DNA of 64,000 nucleotides, taken from assembly GCA_008933995.1 (NCBI GenBank), contig WARS01000015.1, positions 10,236,861 through 10,300,860 of the forward strand, given 5' to 3'. Each line of letters starts with the position of its first letter. The stretch's first letter is position 1. The stretch comes from Datnioides undecimradiatus (taxonomy: Eukaryota; Chordata; Actinopteri; Lobotiformes; Datnioididae). Positions 1 to 12,765 of this stretch are shown here, piece after piece. The notes under the pieces were generated by a model, which saw only the letters and a list, made by a program, of their open reading frames with translations, was not told the origin of the DNA and ran no database searches. Position numbers and translations under genes: made by a program.

Positions 1-2054
1 TTTTATGTCCGTATAACATTTATGTTATATGTTTATGTAATATTTCTGTTTTGTTTAGTGTACGTGTTTTCACGTTCTTAATGGTATATCCCCTTAGTGG
101 AATTCTCATCAATAAGAAGGGACAGAGAACACCATTATGAGAACGAGCCCAGGCTGGACTTTAGCACTGACGTTATGCATCATTGACTGGTGGGCCAACA
201 GGATGCTGCGTTCTTTGTAGGAGTCAAAGGAACCTACATTACATTTTTAATGCTTCAACAACAGCACTAGTAAAGCTTACAAGCTTGTGCAGAGAGTTTC
301 CTGCATCCTCCATCTGAATATTTTGCTATTTGCAAGTAGAGTAACACCTGACATTTTTGTTGTTACTCTCTGTGATGCATTTTAATAGACTTGAAATCCA
401 ACCAGTGAAAGCTTAGATCTTAAGAGTGTGATTTCAAACCTTATTTGCCCTAACAGACTGTGTCACTAAGGTAAAATTTTGCTTATGTTAGAAACTTGTG
501 CTGTTACACTCTACTACTCCTTGAAAGATGAGGCTGTGTAGGAAAGTATCAGAATGTGACATGGTTACAAAGCTGATAAAGCTGCTAGCAGGCACCTGGT
601 ATAACGGTGGCGAATACACTCTTCAAAACTTCAAACTATTGAAAAGAAAAAGCATCTGTACCCAACTTTAAGGTTTCACTGAGTTAAATTTCATTGTTGG
701 GGTCAGCACCACCATCATAACCAACCACCAACACACACACACACACACACACATAACCCTTTAGGTATGTGTCCTGACGGTTTAACATGCTGTGACTTGC
801 CCTTCCTTCCCTTTCATTCTTATCTTCATAGAGGCCCTCCTTGTGCTCCTTCTGTGATCTACTGTTTTTTTCTCTTCCCACTCCACACCTGTAGTCCTCG
901 TCACAGTTGAGATATGACAATGCAGGGAGTCCTCATTTATCTTTGATAATGATAAGGATTACTTTCATCATGTCTTTTTTTGTCATTGTGTAATCACTTA
1001 CTACATCGCCTATCTCTACCCCACTGTGCACAGGAAAGTGATCACTAGCTACATCAAAATACTGTTAAAATGTGCAGTTTGAAGAGAATATCAGGCTCTG
1101 GAATAACTTGATAAAAAGGCGACCATCAATAATGTATTCAAATAACCTGTCCACATAAATTACACAAATTGTTGTTTTTCTGTCTCTTATGTTTGTTTTA
1201 CACCTGCTGCTAGTGAGCCATTTAGATAGTTCAGTAGATTTTACACCACCAGCTTGATCCAGTGGAAGCAAATGGGATTTTGTTTGTACCGCTCGCAACC
1301 CGAAGGAATTGCAAGCCCTGAGCAGGGCCATAAAAACCCACACACTTTTCTTTTTTACACTGCGGTATGCCTCTGACTATTTACGCAGAGTGAACAGGCA
1401 ATCAATCAATCACTGTTACTCCTGGGAGCTGAGGCAGGCACATAATGTATGTGAAATAAAACAAACAAAAACAGTGAAAGGATGTTAGGTTGGGTCAAAT
1501 TAAGATCCAATTAACTATCTTGCTCACATTTGTGAAAACTGACAAATACAGTGACTACAGTCAATAAATTACCAAGATACAAAGTCACAAAAATATACTT
1601 CTTACAAATATACTTCAGTTCATCTGAAACATTTCTCAACAGATTATTCAAGTTTGAATAATCAAATCTCATATTTGATTTCATTTTGTTATTTTGTTAG
1701 ACACAAAGGGCTGCTTGTAACTTACTTGTTACATACTTTAAAGCAGGTATGGTGGCTGTACATAAATACCAGCCAGAAATGAAACAAAAACGTGGTAGGT
1801 CTTGTATAAATTGGAGTTTGTCACCTGTAGGAAATGAGAATACAGTACTTCAGGTACATAGGTGACGGTCCTTACTCATTAATTGAGAAGCATTTTTGTG
1901 AGTGCTTTTGCTCTTTTCCCCTGAAGGTTCAAGCTACATTTCATAACAGCATCATACATTTTTTCTGATGTTAGCTGACATTTATTTCAGGCCTCAGAAA
2001 ACAATGGAAGTTATTACTTTGTTTGATTTTGTTGAGTTGATTGTTTGCTCTCAG
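1..2054 (+). other. Intron of mthfd2l (5' part outside window)
   Basis: I see no exon with MTHFD2-family similarity here. The next exon opens at a tcag acceptor at 2051-2054. Contents are AT-rich unique-looking DNA plus a (CA)n tract near 730-753. Two open frames of 78 and 92 codons on the minus strand have no coding character. Confidence 0.6.
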
Positions 2055-5000
2055 GTGACGCCACAGTGACCATTGCCCACAGGTGTACACCGAAGGAACG
2101 CCTAAAGGAGTTAACCAGCCTGGCTGACATCATTATCGCAGCTGCAGGTAATTACCCCAGACACCATAAAGACGCACGCCTGCCTGTCTGTTCTTTTACA
2201 GTTTGAATCTAATTACCAATGTGACACATCTGATAGTCAGAGAAGTCCTTCAGATTCATTTATAATATGATTTCATGTATAGGTCTACAACAAATGATCA
2301 CTTTCTTTCAGCATTGAATAATCTGCAGGTTGATTTTTGCAAGCTAATATTTTTCTCTCTAAAAGTGAAAAATGACAACCACCATCACATTTTAGTCCAA
2401 GGTGACATCTTTATGTGTGTTGTTTTCACCAAACACACCAAGAAAGCAAGAAAGCAGCAAATCCTCACAACCAGTTACATAGAACCATTGCATTGGTGAA
2501 CTAATTTGGCATTTTTGATGAACAAAATTATTATTTTATCGACTGAACAATTTTTAAAATAGCAGCTGATTCATTCTTTGATTAACAAAGAAATTAAAAA
2601 AAAAAAAATTGTCACTTTATCTGCATTTGCATCGGTAGTAATTTCTTCTAATGATCCATTTGGTAGTTGGGATCATTAACAAAACAATGTGTGTGTTTAA
2701 ATGTGAAGCAGCAGTTTGTTATATGGAAGAGCATCCCTGTGAGTTTGGGACAGTTCAAGCCAAGATGAAACTCATTTTCACTCTGAAGAAATTTTAATGT
2801 TTTATTCAATTGAATAAGACACATTTTACTATTGGGAAATGACTGTAGTTTTTACCGTAAAGTGTGCACTCCTTAAAGTAGTGTCAGATACCATTTCATT
2901 GTGTTGTAACTGCCACAGTGGGAATTATGATGCCTGCTAATGCAGCCAAGAGGAAGGATTGTGAAAGTATCTACCAGCCCTTACTTGAAATGATGAAGCT
3001 AAATAATCAACACGGCTAAGTTTCATTATTTCTACCTGTTATTTTTTGGCTACTCATTACAGCCTCTTTGAAAAGTAATAGTGATCTGCGTCAGCTGGAA
3101 TGTGAGACAGTCAGTCAGTGCAGGGCAGGAGTATATGTCGAAAGACTCTTAAGTAACTGTATAGGCCTCAGGGGCTGCCATGTTGTATTCCCATTGTAAT
3201 AAATGGGCCTTTCCCTGATGATGAAAAGCAGCTCTCTGGGAAGGGCACCTCATTTTCTTTGTTGTTTTCATGTCACTTGGGAATGAGCACACATTTCAGT
3301 TAGTGTTGAAATTAAGGGTATGTTTGAGATTTAATTGTAATTGTATTTAGTAGGATCTTAGACTGTAGTTTGAGGTCAATGTGCGACTGAGCTCCTCTGA
3401 TGTCTGTGCTGTATATTAGCAGAGGTATTTTCTAACGTTAAATCTGGTTCTTAATTGTTATTTGATTCAGACTTCTTCCCATTGTTGAGTAGCTATAATT
3501 GCAGTCTGAGGAGTTCAGATTGACATCACATTCTGGCATCAAACTTCAAAGTGAAGCAGTTATCAGCCCAAACATACATGCTTAATTATTTTCTACCTTG
3601 TACACAGTCAGCTGAGGTATCACCTTATACTCCTGTGCTCTCTTTCAAGTCTGAGGCGAAGCGATAATTGCCATGTATTCACTTAGAATATTTGATTAAA
3701 AGGAGACGACAAGCATCATTACATATCTCTGTCCTGATGTGGATTATTTACATTGGCATGGTGGTTGGGATAGGAATGTCATGGTGCCTGCAGACTGACT
3801 CAACCAAACGGCACCAAGATATTTTATTGAGGTTTTAAAATTAAATGCTTGTTTATCTAAATGAAATCAACATCTTGACCACTTTGGCCAAAATGATTTT
3901 GGTTAGATTTTGGTCATTTAATTAGTTGTTTTGTTGTTTTAATCATCACATCACTAAATCTTCACTAAAGCATAGCATCAACAGTCATGATAAGGGCCTG
4001 AGGGGTGGGTGCTGCTACATCACCTCTTGAAGGGCTGTCTTGAAGATTGGAACTCTGTGTCAAAATCTGGTAAATGAAACATAATCAAAACTATTTCAGA
4101 TTATTTTTTCTTTACAATTAGCATATTATAATCATCTATATTTAACGAAGCAGCAATAGCGAGGATGCAAATTACAGCCAAGTTAGTACAGCCTCACTCG
4201 CCGTCACCTTCTGTGCATGGAAGATAAACCTACAATGGCAGCAAGAAATGCAAAAGGCCTTCTCGAAAGCAAAGATTTAGTTTGGCTGTTGTGAGCTGCT
4301 GTAGAAAAATGGTGGGGTAACACGGCGGACCCTGTGGATACCGATCATTCCACAGTTAGACATCGGCTCAAAGCTAATGATTCTTAATCTCAGGTGATTA
4401 TACACAAATAAAAACATAATTATAAATGAAATATTATATATGTAATCAAGTTGCCACAGAAGCTGGAGCCAGGTGATTCTCTAAAATGTGACCATGGGTC
4501 GCAGTGTTGTCTAAACCCAATGTGACAGTCTAATTCAAATACTTTTCTTTCCTTGGATTCTGTGCATAGGTGTTCCCAGGCTGATCACAGCAGATATGGT
4601 GAAAGAAGGTGCAGCAGTCATTGACGTGGGCATAAATCGCATCCAGGACCCAAAAACGGGGAAACTCCGGCTCATTGGTGACGTGGACTTTGAGGGTAAA
4701 CAAAAAAGCCAGATTTTTTTCAGCAAGGGGGATATCTGTGAACTGGTAGGCAAAAGTAAAATGTGCTAGTTCAATGCAGAATTTGTAGTCACCAGGTTAT
4801 ATCCAAAAACAGGCGCATTGTGTCAGCTTTTCAAACCACCAATCGTCTGTGTGTGCCTGTGAAAATAACCACCGTCACCACAGAACTGCTAAATTCACTG
4901 ACACACACTGCACAGGTTTCTTGACAATGAAAAATAAATATCTGGCTCAGATTGCTGCATGTAATGTTGCTCCACAGAAATAACGGATTAATCAGACATC

Positions 5001-5176
5001 TACCTGTCAGTATCGGTCAGGCTCTGGTTAACGTCTTGTCAATTGTTTGACTTGTTTTAGGAGTGAAGGAGAAGGCCGGTTTCATCACACCAGTTCCTGG
5101 AGGTGTCGGTCCCATGACAGTTGCCATGCTAATGAAAAACACTGTGACTGCTGCCAGAAACGCACTGATGCATTAA
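2055..5176 (+). CDS. mthfd2l: Mitochondrial methylenetetrahydrofolate dehydrogenase/cyclohydrolase, 3' part (last three coding exons)
   Basis: Three spliced exons, 2055-2147, 4570-4695 and 5061-5176, join in frame at phase-1 junctions and end at TAA 5174-5176. They encode the C-terminal third of a bifunctional NAD(P)-dependent methylene-THF dehydrogenase/methenyl-THF cyclohydrolase of mitochondrial one-carbon metabolism. Visible family landmarks are [10 protein letters not shown] at the start, then [25 protein letters not shown] and the near-terminal signature [18 protein letters not shown]. The sequence is compatible with either MTHFD2 or MTHFD2L. I chose MTHFD2L because it directly precedes EPGN-EREG-AREG, as in human, and because it has Phe in KAGFITP. 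The 5' exons lie upstream of the window; bases 1-2054 look intronic. A poly(A) signal follows at 5534. Confidence 0.93.
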
Positions 5177-5533
5177 ACACAAACACTATTAAGCTTTTAG
5201 TTTTAATGAATGATATACAGTACAAACAGCGTGCGCATATATACACATACATACATCAGTTCATTTAGTTTTGCGCACACAGGTATTCACACACATATAT
5301 GCACAAACACTTCGCAAAAAACACTTTTATTTAAAAATCCATGAGCTCAAGACTCCATACCTGCTGGGAAATTTACTTGATATGTACTTTGTTTATATTG
5401 TGAATTTGTTCAGTTATTTATTTAAGTTATTTATTTCAGAGTTTACTATTTAAGAATTTAGATTAATATTTTTTCTACCAAAATTGTTTTGGGTCATTTT
5501 TGAACATCCAGATTCACTGGAGAAAGAATATAA

Positions 5534-5539
5534 AATAAA
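5534..5539 (+). terminator. Poly(A) signal AATAAA for mthfd2l
   Basis: AATAAA lies 358 nt after the mthfd2l stop codon. The intervening 3' UTR holds two copies of the AU-rich nonamer TTATTTATT at 5414-5422 and 5427-5435. Confidence 0.6.
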
Positions 5540-6782
5540 AAAACAATGTTGTGCCAATACTGTTATCTCTCTGTCAGCCTTCTGGTTTACAGGTGTCTTC
5601 TTGTTTCATTTTTCTTTTATTTGGCATTTGACATTTTAGAGACTACAACATGCAGCAATCCCTGGCAGGAATGAAATCATTGACATTGTGGCATTAGTGT
5701 TGTATGTACCTCAGGCCACAGGCTGATGGATCACTGCTCATCAAAGAAGACACTGTCACAGTGTAGCATTGGCTACTTATTTCAGCTCTGTCAATCTGTC
5801 TGACTCTAAAACCTATAAGGGAAATCATCAAAGTAAAACATAAACAATGACAAGAATTTTTATTCACATAAAGGGATCCAGCATCAGAATAATGTAGTAT
5901 TATGATCAGTGAAACAAAACACAATTTACTTAACAAAATCACAGCAGCTAATAGTATTATTGTAGTCCTGTGCTTTGCCTGTTACCTGCAAAATTCCTAG
6001 AAGCCCCAGCTGTACTTTACTGCAGCTGTTCTGTGACGTGTTTGTCGATGTCAACATACATGCAAGTAATGTAAGTGTAAGGTAACACTTTATATATTCT
6101 ATTATATATAAATGTACATAAACATATAGTTACATAGTTACAAGGATTAAAATAGAACTGAATCATCATTTTGCATCAGTAATATTAAGCCCGATGCTGA
6201 TCAAAGTCCTTCTCCAGCACAGCACTTAAGATTGCCAGATATAATCAAACAACGTGACAGTAACAAATGGGAAATGTTTCTCTGCACTGGTAAACTGCCA
6301 TTTGGTAAAGAATGCTTTACTTCATTCACACAACATCTGCCATGTATGTATCCATTGTTCTTATCTATACATCATGTCCTCACCTGTTGTGTGTAAAGTT
6401 AGAGGCGATGGTTAAAGAAACTTCTGTAATCACCCCTCCAAAAAAATGGAGGCTTTCACAACATTTGTAATCATCAGTGAAGCAACCTTTTAAAGCTGCA
6501 AAACAGGTATTTGAGTGAAACTATCAGTCTGCCAAAGGCTTGCGTGGGTTCAGAAACTTCCAAAGAAAAAAAAAAAAATCTCATTCAAGGAGCTTCTGGG
6601 TAATAACGTGCCCCCACCACCTTCATCCACTTTCTGACTTTGCCTGTGCATGCACAGAGTCGGTGCATATCACGGAAATGATGCAAATGGATTTTTTTTT
6701 TTTCAAGGAAATGCTTCTCATTTTTCCAAAAGCTTTGGTTCATTGATTGGCTGTTAAACCCATTTTAGTGGTCTGGAGTTGG

Positions 6783-6790
6783 TATATAAG
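6783..6790 (+). promoter_or_regulatory. TATA box of epgn
   Basis: TATATAAG lies 93 nt before the epgn ATG at 6876. A start site near 6815 would give a 5' UTR of about 60 nt. About 1.2 kb separates it from the mthfd2l poly(A) signal. Confidence 0.6.
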
Positions 6791-6875
6791 CTCAAAGGGC
6801 TGCCACAGTGCAAACACGGCATAGGCAGAAGGAGTTGAACTGAGAACATAAGACATCACACCAACACAAGACAAG

Positions 6876-7339
6876 ATGTTTACACAAAGACAGACATGCC
6901 TGGAGAAGGGTAAGTTTCTAGTTTACTCTGTGGTGTCAAATTTAACATTTGTAAAATAAGGATCTTGATGAATTGAATATGAATTCTGCACCACAAAGAC
7001 CAACACAAGAGCAAAATGAAACCATTTTCACATTACACCCAAATAATGTAAATGACTGTGTTCTTTTATTTGCCTCCATGTTTTTACAGCTCTCCTCTCA
7101 GCAGTGGCTGTGCTGTTTCTCCTTGTGACAGCAGGACAATCTGCAACACTGACTGATGACCTGCAGACCACTGCAACTCCTGCTCCATCAAACAGTGAGT
7201 GTCTGCAATGTAGAGTTTTCTGTTAGCTTGAGGACATTGAACAGTGGACGAATTAAGCTGGAACAATGGAGCACTAAAGTTCTAAAGATTACGTATTTTG
7301 ATCAAGTGTACAGAAATGATCTGTGAATATATATATATC

Positions 7340-7383
<44 letters not shown>

Positions 7384-8795
7384 CACAGATCATCTCTATT
7401 ATTATTATTATTTAATTTTTTAATTTATTATTTATTATTATTTCTAATATTTAAGATCCATCTTGTGCAAAACATATCATCCCTCAAATGAGGATCCATA
7501 AATAACCATGTGGGGAACACAGGTTCCTGTAGGGTGCAAATTAAGCCAGTTATTAATTAATTAATTAAAACAGTTATTGATTAATTAAGCAATCAAACAA
7601 TCACTAACTGACATCTTTCTCTGGGTCGGTCTGTTCATTTAGTCAGTATGTGTTGTTATGTTTTTAGTTTTTGTTTCAAATTGCTGTTTTTTCATTGTTT
7701 TTCATAGACCCCTCATTTTGTGCCCTTGTTAATTGATCCATTACCTGTCTATTGCTTCCTTCATTGGTTAGTCAGTTGATTAAATGGCACAAATGACCCT
7801 CATACATTTGTATTAAAATGTGACAGCTGAAGGTGATTTCTACTTCCCTCTGCAGGCAGCATGGAGGAACCCAGGGTCCTGCACACATACAGATCCTGCA
7901 GAAGCGAACATGCAAACTACTGTGAGAATGGTGGAGAGTGCATGTATCCCCAGGACAGTGACAAACCTTTTTGCATGTAAGAATTGATATCACACATCCG
8001 CATACATGTTTATGCCCAGCATGTAGGTTCCCTGTGTATCCTGAATATGTTTCAGTTATGATAAGTACAGACACTGCTTCATATCTCCGCATGTTGGTTC
8101 GTGTTCACCATTGGAATGTGCTCACATATTTACCTGTCTGCTCTGCAGCTGCCCGTCCTCGTACAGCGGGACTCGGTGCCTGTTCTTCAGTGATCATACT
8201 CACATAATGCCTGAATCAGAGCAGCTGATTGCCATCAGTGTGGGAGTTGTCATGTTCATCTTTGTCCTGGCCATCATCATTTTCTGCTTTGCCTATAAGA
8301 GGTGAGTATGGGCAGGCTACCTTCATATCATTCTGCACTTGTATGAAGAATGTAGGAGCAGAAGAAATACAGTATTTTAGGGGACTTAAGGCCAAAAACA
8401 TAAAAAAAACCCCCCATGTATATATTTCCTTTTAATTGTCAATTTTTCTAGTGATTAGTCATCAAACCATGGCATATTTATCTGGGATTTCCTCATAACA
8501 TCTAGCAAATAGGCACATTTTCACTCTTTTTTCCTCCCTTAAGGTTTAGAGTTGTGAGGGTTTACTCTCTGATTCATTTATAACAACACTACTTTTCAAG
8601 TTGGTACCACTGGTGTATGTCCAGTTAGTTACATGTTCACATTTTTGGTATTTTGATGTGAGAAATGACAGTTTGCTTAAAGTTTCTTGAATGGTTCTCA
8701 AAGTAAGAGAATAAGCTCTGATTCTGATGATTTTCTTTTCCAGGTGTATAAAATCAGCCCCACTAATCAAATCTGTGCCTGAGACATCGGTGTGA
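6876..8795 (+). CDS. epgn: Epigen-like EGF-family growth factor precursor (ErbB ligand)
   Basis: Five exons: 6876-6909, 7090-7194, 7856-7976, 8149-8301 and 8744-8795; total 465 nt, 154 aa, stop TGA 8793-8795. Hydrophobic signal segment at about residues 12-27. One EGF domain runs C61 to C97 with spacing CX7CX5CX10CXCX8C, split by a phase-2 intron just before C88, as in other ErbB ligands. A transmembrane helix follows at about 113-135 and a short tail starts YKRCIKS. The ectodomain would be shed and act on EGFR/ErbB receptors. Epigen is favoured because it is the first ligand after mthfd2l and because the juxtamembrane/TM/tail pattern (LIAISVGV to KRCIKS) resembles epigen rather than epiregulin. 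The start is the only ATG before a good GTAAGT donor, downstream of a TATA box. Confidence 0.88.
7316..7393. repeat. Inverted repeat flanking a long (TA)n tract
   Basis: ATGATCTGTGAA at 7316-7327 is matched by its exact reverse complement at 7382-7393, enclosing an almost pure AT dinucleotide run that is itself self-complementary. The whole block can fold as one long hairpin. It lies in epgn intron 2. Confidence 0.8.
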
Positions 8796-9166
8796 GCCCT
8801 TCAACTCAGTGTTCATCATCATCATCACCATTTCCTCTTTCAGTATTATTGTTATTATTCTAAAAAAACAAAAACATAACATTTTATCAAGCTGTATAAA
8901 CCACGGCACTGACAGTGATTTTCAAAGCACTTAAGCGATTACAGTGAGTCAGATCTGGATGAGTCTTTCATGTTAAACAAGGTCAGAGTTTCATCAATTT
9001 TCCTTTCTTTAAAAGAATGGCGGAGAACACATATGACTATTTATTGTAATATAACAATTAATTTATTCAAAGTTTTCCATTTATTTAATTTTTTGTGATA
9101 AATTTCGGACAATATTTTTGTGTTGTTTGCATTTCTTGGGGGAAAAGATGGATAAACAAACATAAA

Positions 9167-9172
9167 AATAAA
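9167..9172 (+). terminator. Poly(A) signal AATAAA for epgn
   Basis: AATAAA is 372 nt after the epgn stop. The 3' UTR between them contains several ATTTA motifs (about 9030-9100). Confidence 0.55.
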
Positions 9173-9707
9173 CACGCACACACACATGCATTACTATTAT
9201 CTATCTATCTATTATCTATACTATTATCAACTTATTACTTCAGAAGATTAATGATTTGTTTGTAATTAATTGCTTTTATAATACAGAGGCTCATAAAGCT
9301 TTTTTGACTGCTGTTGCTGTAGTTACATTTTGAACACATTTTAATTTAGATAAGAAGTTGAATGATCACACACTGTTGTGACTGAAGGGGGCTGTGATGT
9401 TTCATTTCCATTAAATACGCCCCAATGATACACAGACAAACTGTAAACAAGACATCTATTGACTCTAAAAGGTTTCAGGAAGTCAAAATGAAATCAGTGA
9501 GAAAGGAAATGGCCAAAAGGTGTATGAATCAATAACATTCTTTTGGTATTCATCTCACACAGTAAGTCTGCACATCACGCTTGTGAATGAGAAGTCCAAC
9601 ATAGAGCACATAAAAAATACATAATGAATACAGCACTGAAATATAAAATTCTGAAAGTCATAATAATCAAAACTGGATTTCACTATTTATAGACCCAGAT
9701 AAATCTG

Positions 9708-12700
9708 CAGTGGTGGAAAGTAACTAAGTACATTTACTAAATATTCTGCTTTTTTCACTGTAGTTTTTACATTTAACACCACTTTAAAAACCCATACTCT
9801 GCTGCACTACACAGATTTTTCCCCTTACTCACAGATTAAGGATCCTTAAACAACACCTATGAGTCTGTAAACAATAGTTACAACTGTTACAATTAGCTCC
9901 AGCTTGTCCAGCTATAGTGAAACGATTTTGAAAGATGTTTTTCCGTCAGTAATATTAAGCCTTTAATATGAACACGTGTGACAGCACACCCGTGAGTACA
10001 CACCGGACCTCCATCTACATTTCTGAAGGTACATCAGTAATTGAAGGACGGCAGGGATACAATCAGATCCTCCAGATTTTTGGGAAACGGTGCCTGCAGG
10101 GTTTGTCTTTTTATTTGAACCTTTGAAGTGTGAAATTGTCTAAATTACAAGAGTATGTCACCACACCCAGACCGCAGGGTTGAGCCCATTGGTTTCCATC
10201 GCCTGCCCCCTTTTTTTTTTTTTTTTACCTAATAGTTAATTTGACAAGTCGGAAGCGTCTCCAGTCCAGACTGGCTCATACCTGAGCGCCCACCGAGCCT
10301 CCTGTCTGAAATGAATCTGAACAGCAAACCTTCAGCGCTAATCTCGCTCATAGGTAAGTTGTTTTTTTTAAATGTTTGATCGGAAGGGCTCAGGTTGACG
10401 CATGTGTTTGCCATTGATTTGACGTGTCCAAACAGGGTTCAGGTGTGGACTGAGCTTAACTATCATTGTAAACGCAGAGCAAAGACCCGGTCAAATACAT
10501 GAATTATGCTTTGAGAGTTGAAAAAATGGGGGTATATGAGAAAAGACATTAAAGCCCCTGAATGAACTTCAGTGTAACTAAGTAAATCTACTCCATTACC
10601 TGAGTTCAGTTTGAACACACAACTACTTCAGACCCATTTGAGTAATTATATTTTATGCTGCTGAGTACTTTTACCCCACGGCATTTCAGAGAGGGATAAT
10701 CTAGGCAACTTTTGACTTCAATACATCTGTAGTTACTCATTACTTTTCAGATTACAATTTTACAAATCACTAAAGGGTATGAAACACATTGCATTTCGTA
10801 TGTTAAATCATACCAAAATATGTAAAGGAGGTAAATCCCTCTTGATGAACTAAAAGAGTAAAATAATACTTAGATATTAATTATATTATATTATATTAGT
10901 ACTGAAAATCCAGTGATAATTGGTAATATATGCAGTATAAATCAATTGTGCTTAAGTATTGTGCAAAGCTAAAGGTAACTAACACATTATGCAGCAGAAT
11001 GGGTCTGTCATTGTTATCACATTATATATTATACCAACAGATTTTTGTTACTGAATATGGACATGGTAAAAAAAAAAGGGGGTAATGTAATACCTAAAAT
11101 TGTTAGTTACTTAGTTACTTACCACTACTGGTAATAAGGTATTGACTTTATATTTACATATTTTAATCTATACTTACATATTTCTAGACGACTGAAAGTT
11201 TTTGGGGCCCCTTAAAAGAGGTCAGACCATCAAAGCATTTCTACGTCCTTCTCAAATGTAATTTTAAATATAACAGTATATTTCCATTATTAATTCATGG
11301 AAGAATCTTGTAACGTGAGTTCACACACCCCTAAAGTAGACCATACCATTTTTAACCTTGAGCACCTTGCTTGTGTCACTGTAGTGGTTCAAGTGACATC
11401 TCATTCAGCTAGCTATCTCGCTAGTTTAATTTACTTTACCTCCAGAGTTTCTGAATTAGATTGTGACATGTGTTTAAAGATGAACACTTACATAAACTAC
11501 AACATTTGGCCAAAGTAACAGACTTTACTTTAAAAAAATAAGTTTTAGGATTACTTCAATTCACAGAGACACGCACCTGCACAATACTACATTCCCTTTA
11601 CATAATTTTTTTTCAAAAATCACATTTTTCTAACCATTACATCAAATCCTTTTTTTGTAGGAAGAAGTATTGCTGCAGTATTTACACACATGGCTGAATT
11701 AGTTGCAAATCAAAACCCCATCAACTCAACCAAAATGTAAAATGAGTAGTTTTACTGCTAAACCAGAGTTTGATTTACTTCACGAGTATGTAACATGGTA
11801 TTTTACTCAGTAAGAGGATATGATTTCCTCCTCTGCCACTTGTTAAGTCAAAGGATCGGTTATCACCAAATAGCAGGCCTGTTGTTTCAGAAATTGACCT
11901 GAGTGGAGGTTTTGGAGTCAGATGAAGGACTTCACATATCTGAGTTAATTCAGCTGACGCACATGCTAAGCTCAGAGCCTGAGGGATGCTGAGAGATGTT
12001 GGCAATTAAACTGTGAATGGAAGATTTACTGTTGGAAGGCACATGCGGTCTGATTAAATCTGGCATTTACTTGTTGTTCATTCCTATCTATGAGAAGTGA
12101 AACAACAAATTTAGGAAACAATATAGTATACTAGCTTGAATAAACTGATGACTACCTCACAATCGAGGAAGTACTGAGATCCTTTACTCAAGTAAATACA
12201 TCAGTATTACAGTGTAAAAGTACTCCATTGCAAGTTAAAGTCCTGCATTTAAATTTCTACTCAGGTACAAGGAGTAAGGAGTATAATCAGCACAATTACT
12301 TCTGACATTATCTGATTGTAGTAATTCATGAGCTGCATGTTACTGTTGTTACTGGCTGAGTTGGAGACAGGTTTAACCTCTGTACTGAAGTACTGAAGTT
12401 ATTAATGGGAGAGATAATGAGAAAAATCACAAAAGTGACTATTCTCACTGTTTGACACATACACATACATAATATCTTAATTCCCCTCTAATCTTTGATT
12501 ATTTTTCAAGGTTTTCATAGGTGAAATCAGCAGCTAACAACTCATCTGACTCACTTTGTCATCACCGCTCACAAACTCAATAATCAACTTAATAATCAAT
12601 TAAATAACCAGTAAATGCAGAGGTAAAATAATGATAACAGAGTAAAAAGTCCAGTTTTTCTCTCTGAAGTGGAGTAAAATGGAGATACTCAAGAAAATTG

Positions 12701-12765
12701 CAACTACTTAGAAACTTTCCTTAATTGCAGTACATGAGTAACTTACTTTCAAGTGCAGCACTAAC
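9708..12765. repeat. Cluster of diverged non-autonomous interspersed elements (teleost MITE-like, CAGTGGTGGAAAGTAACTAAG ends)
   Basis: A start CAGTGGTGGAAAGTAACTAA at 9708 and an inverse-oriented end TTAGTTACTTACCACTACTG at 11111-11130 flank this stretch. Body segments are rich in AGTA/ACTTTTAC motifs: about 9708-9985, 10560-11130, 11640-11842 (right-end-like) and an inverted copy at about 12155-12765. Sequences of this kind are very common in percomorph genomes. They surround ereg exon 1 (10311-10353) and fill its first intron. The outer ends cannot be one element, because the 8 bases flanking the 9708 and 11130 ends do not match as a target duplication. Confidence 0.5.

Noticed and set aside
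1065-1343. 92-codon frame, - strand
   Set aside because: No recognisable domain, no promoter, lies in the mthfd2l intron.
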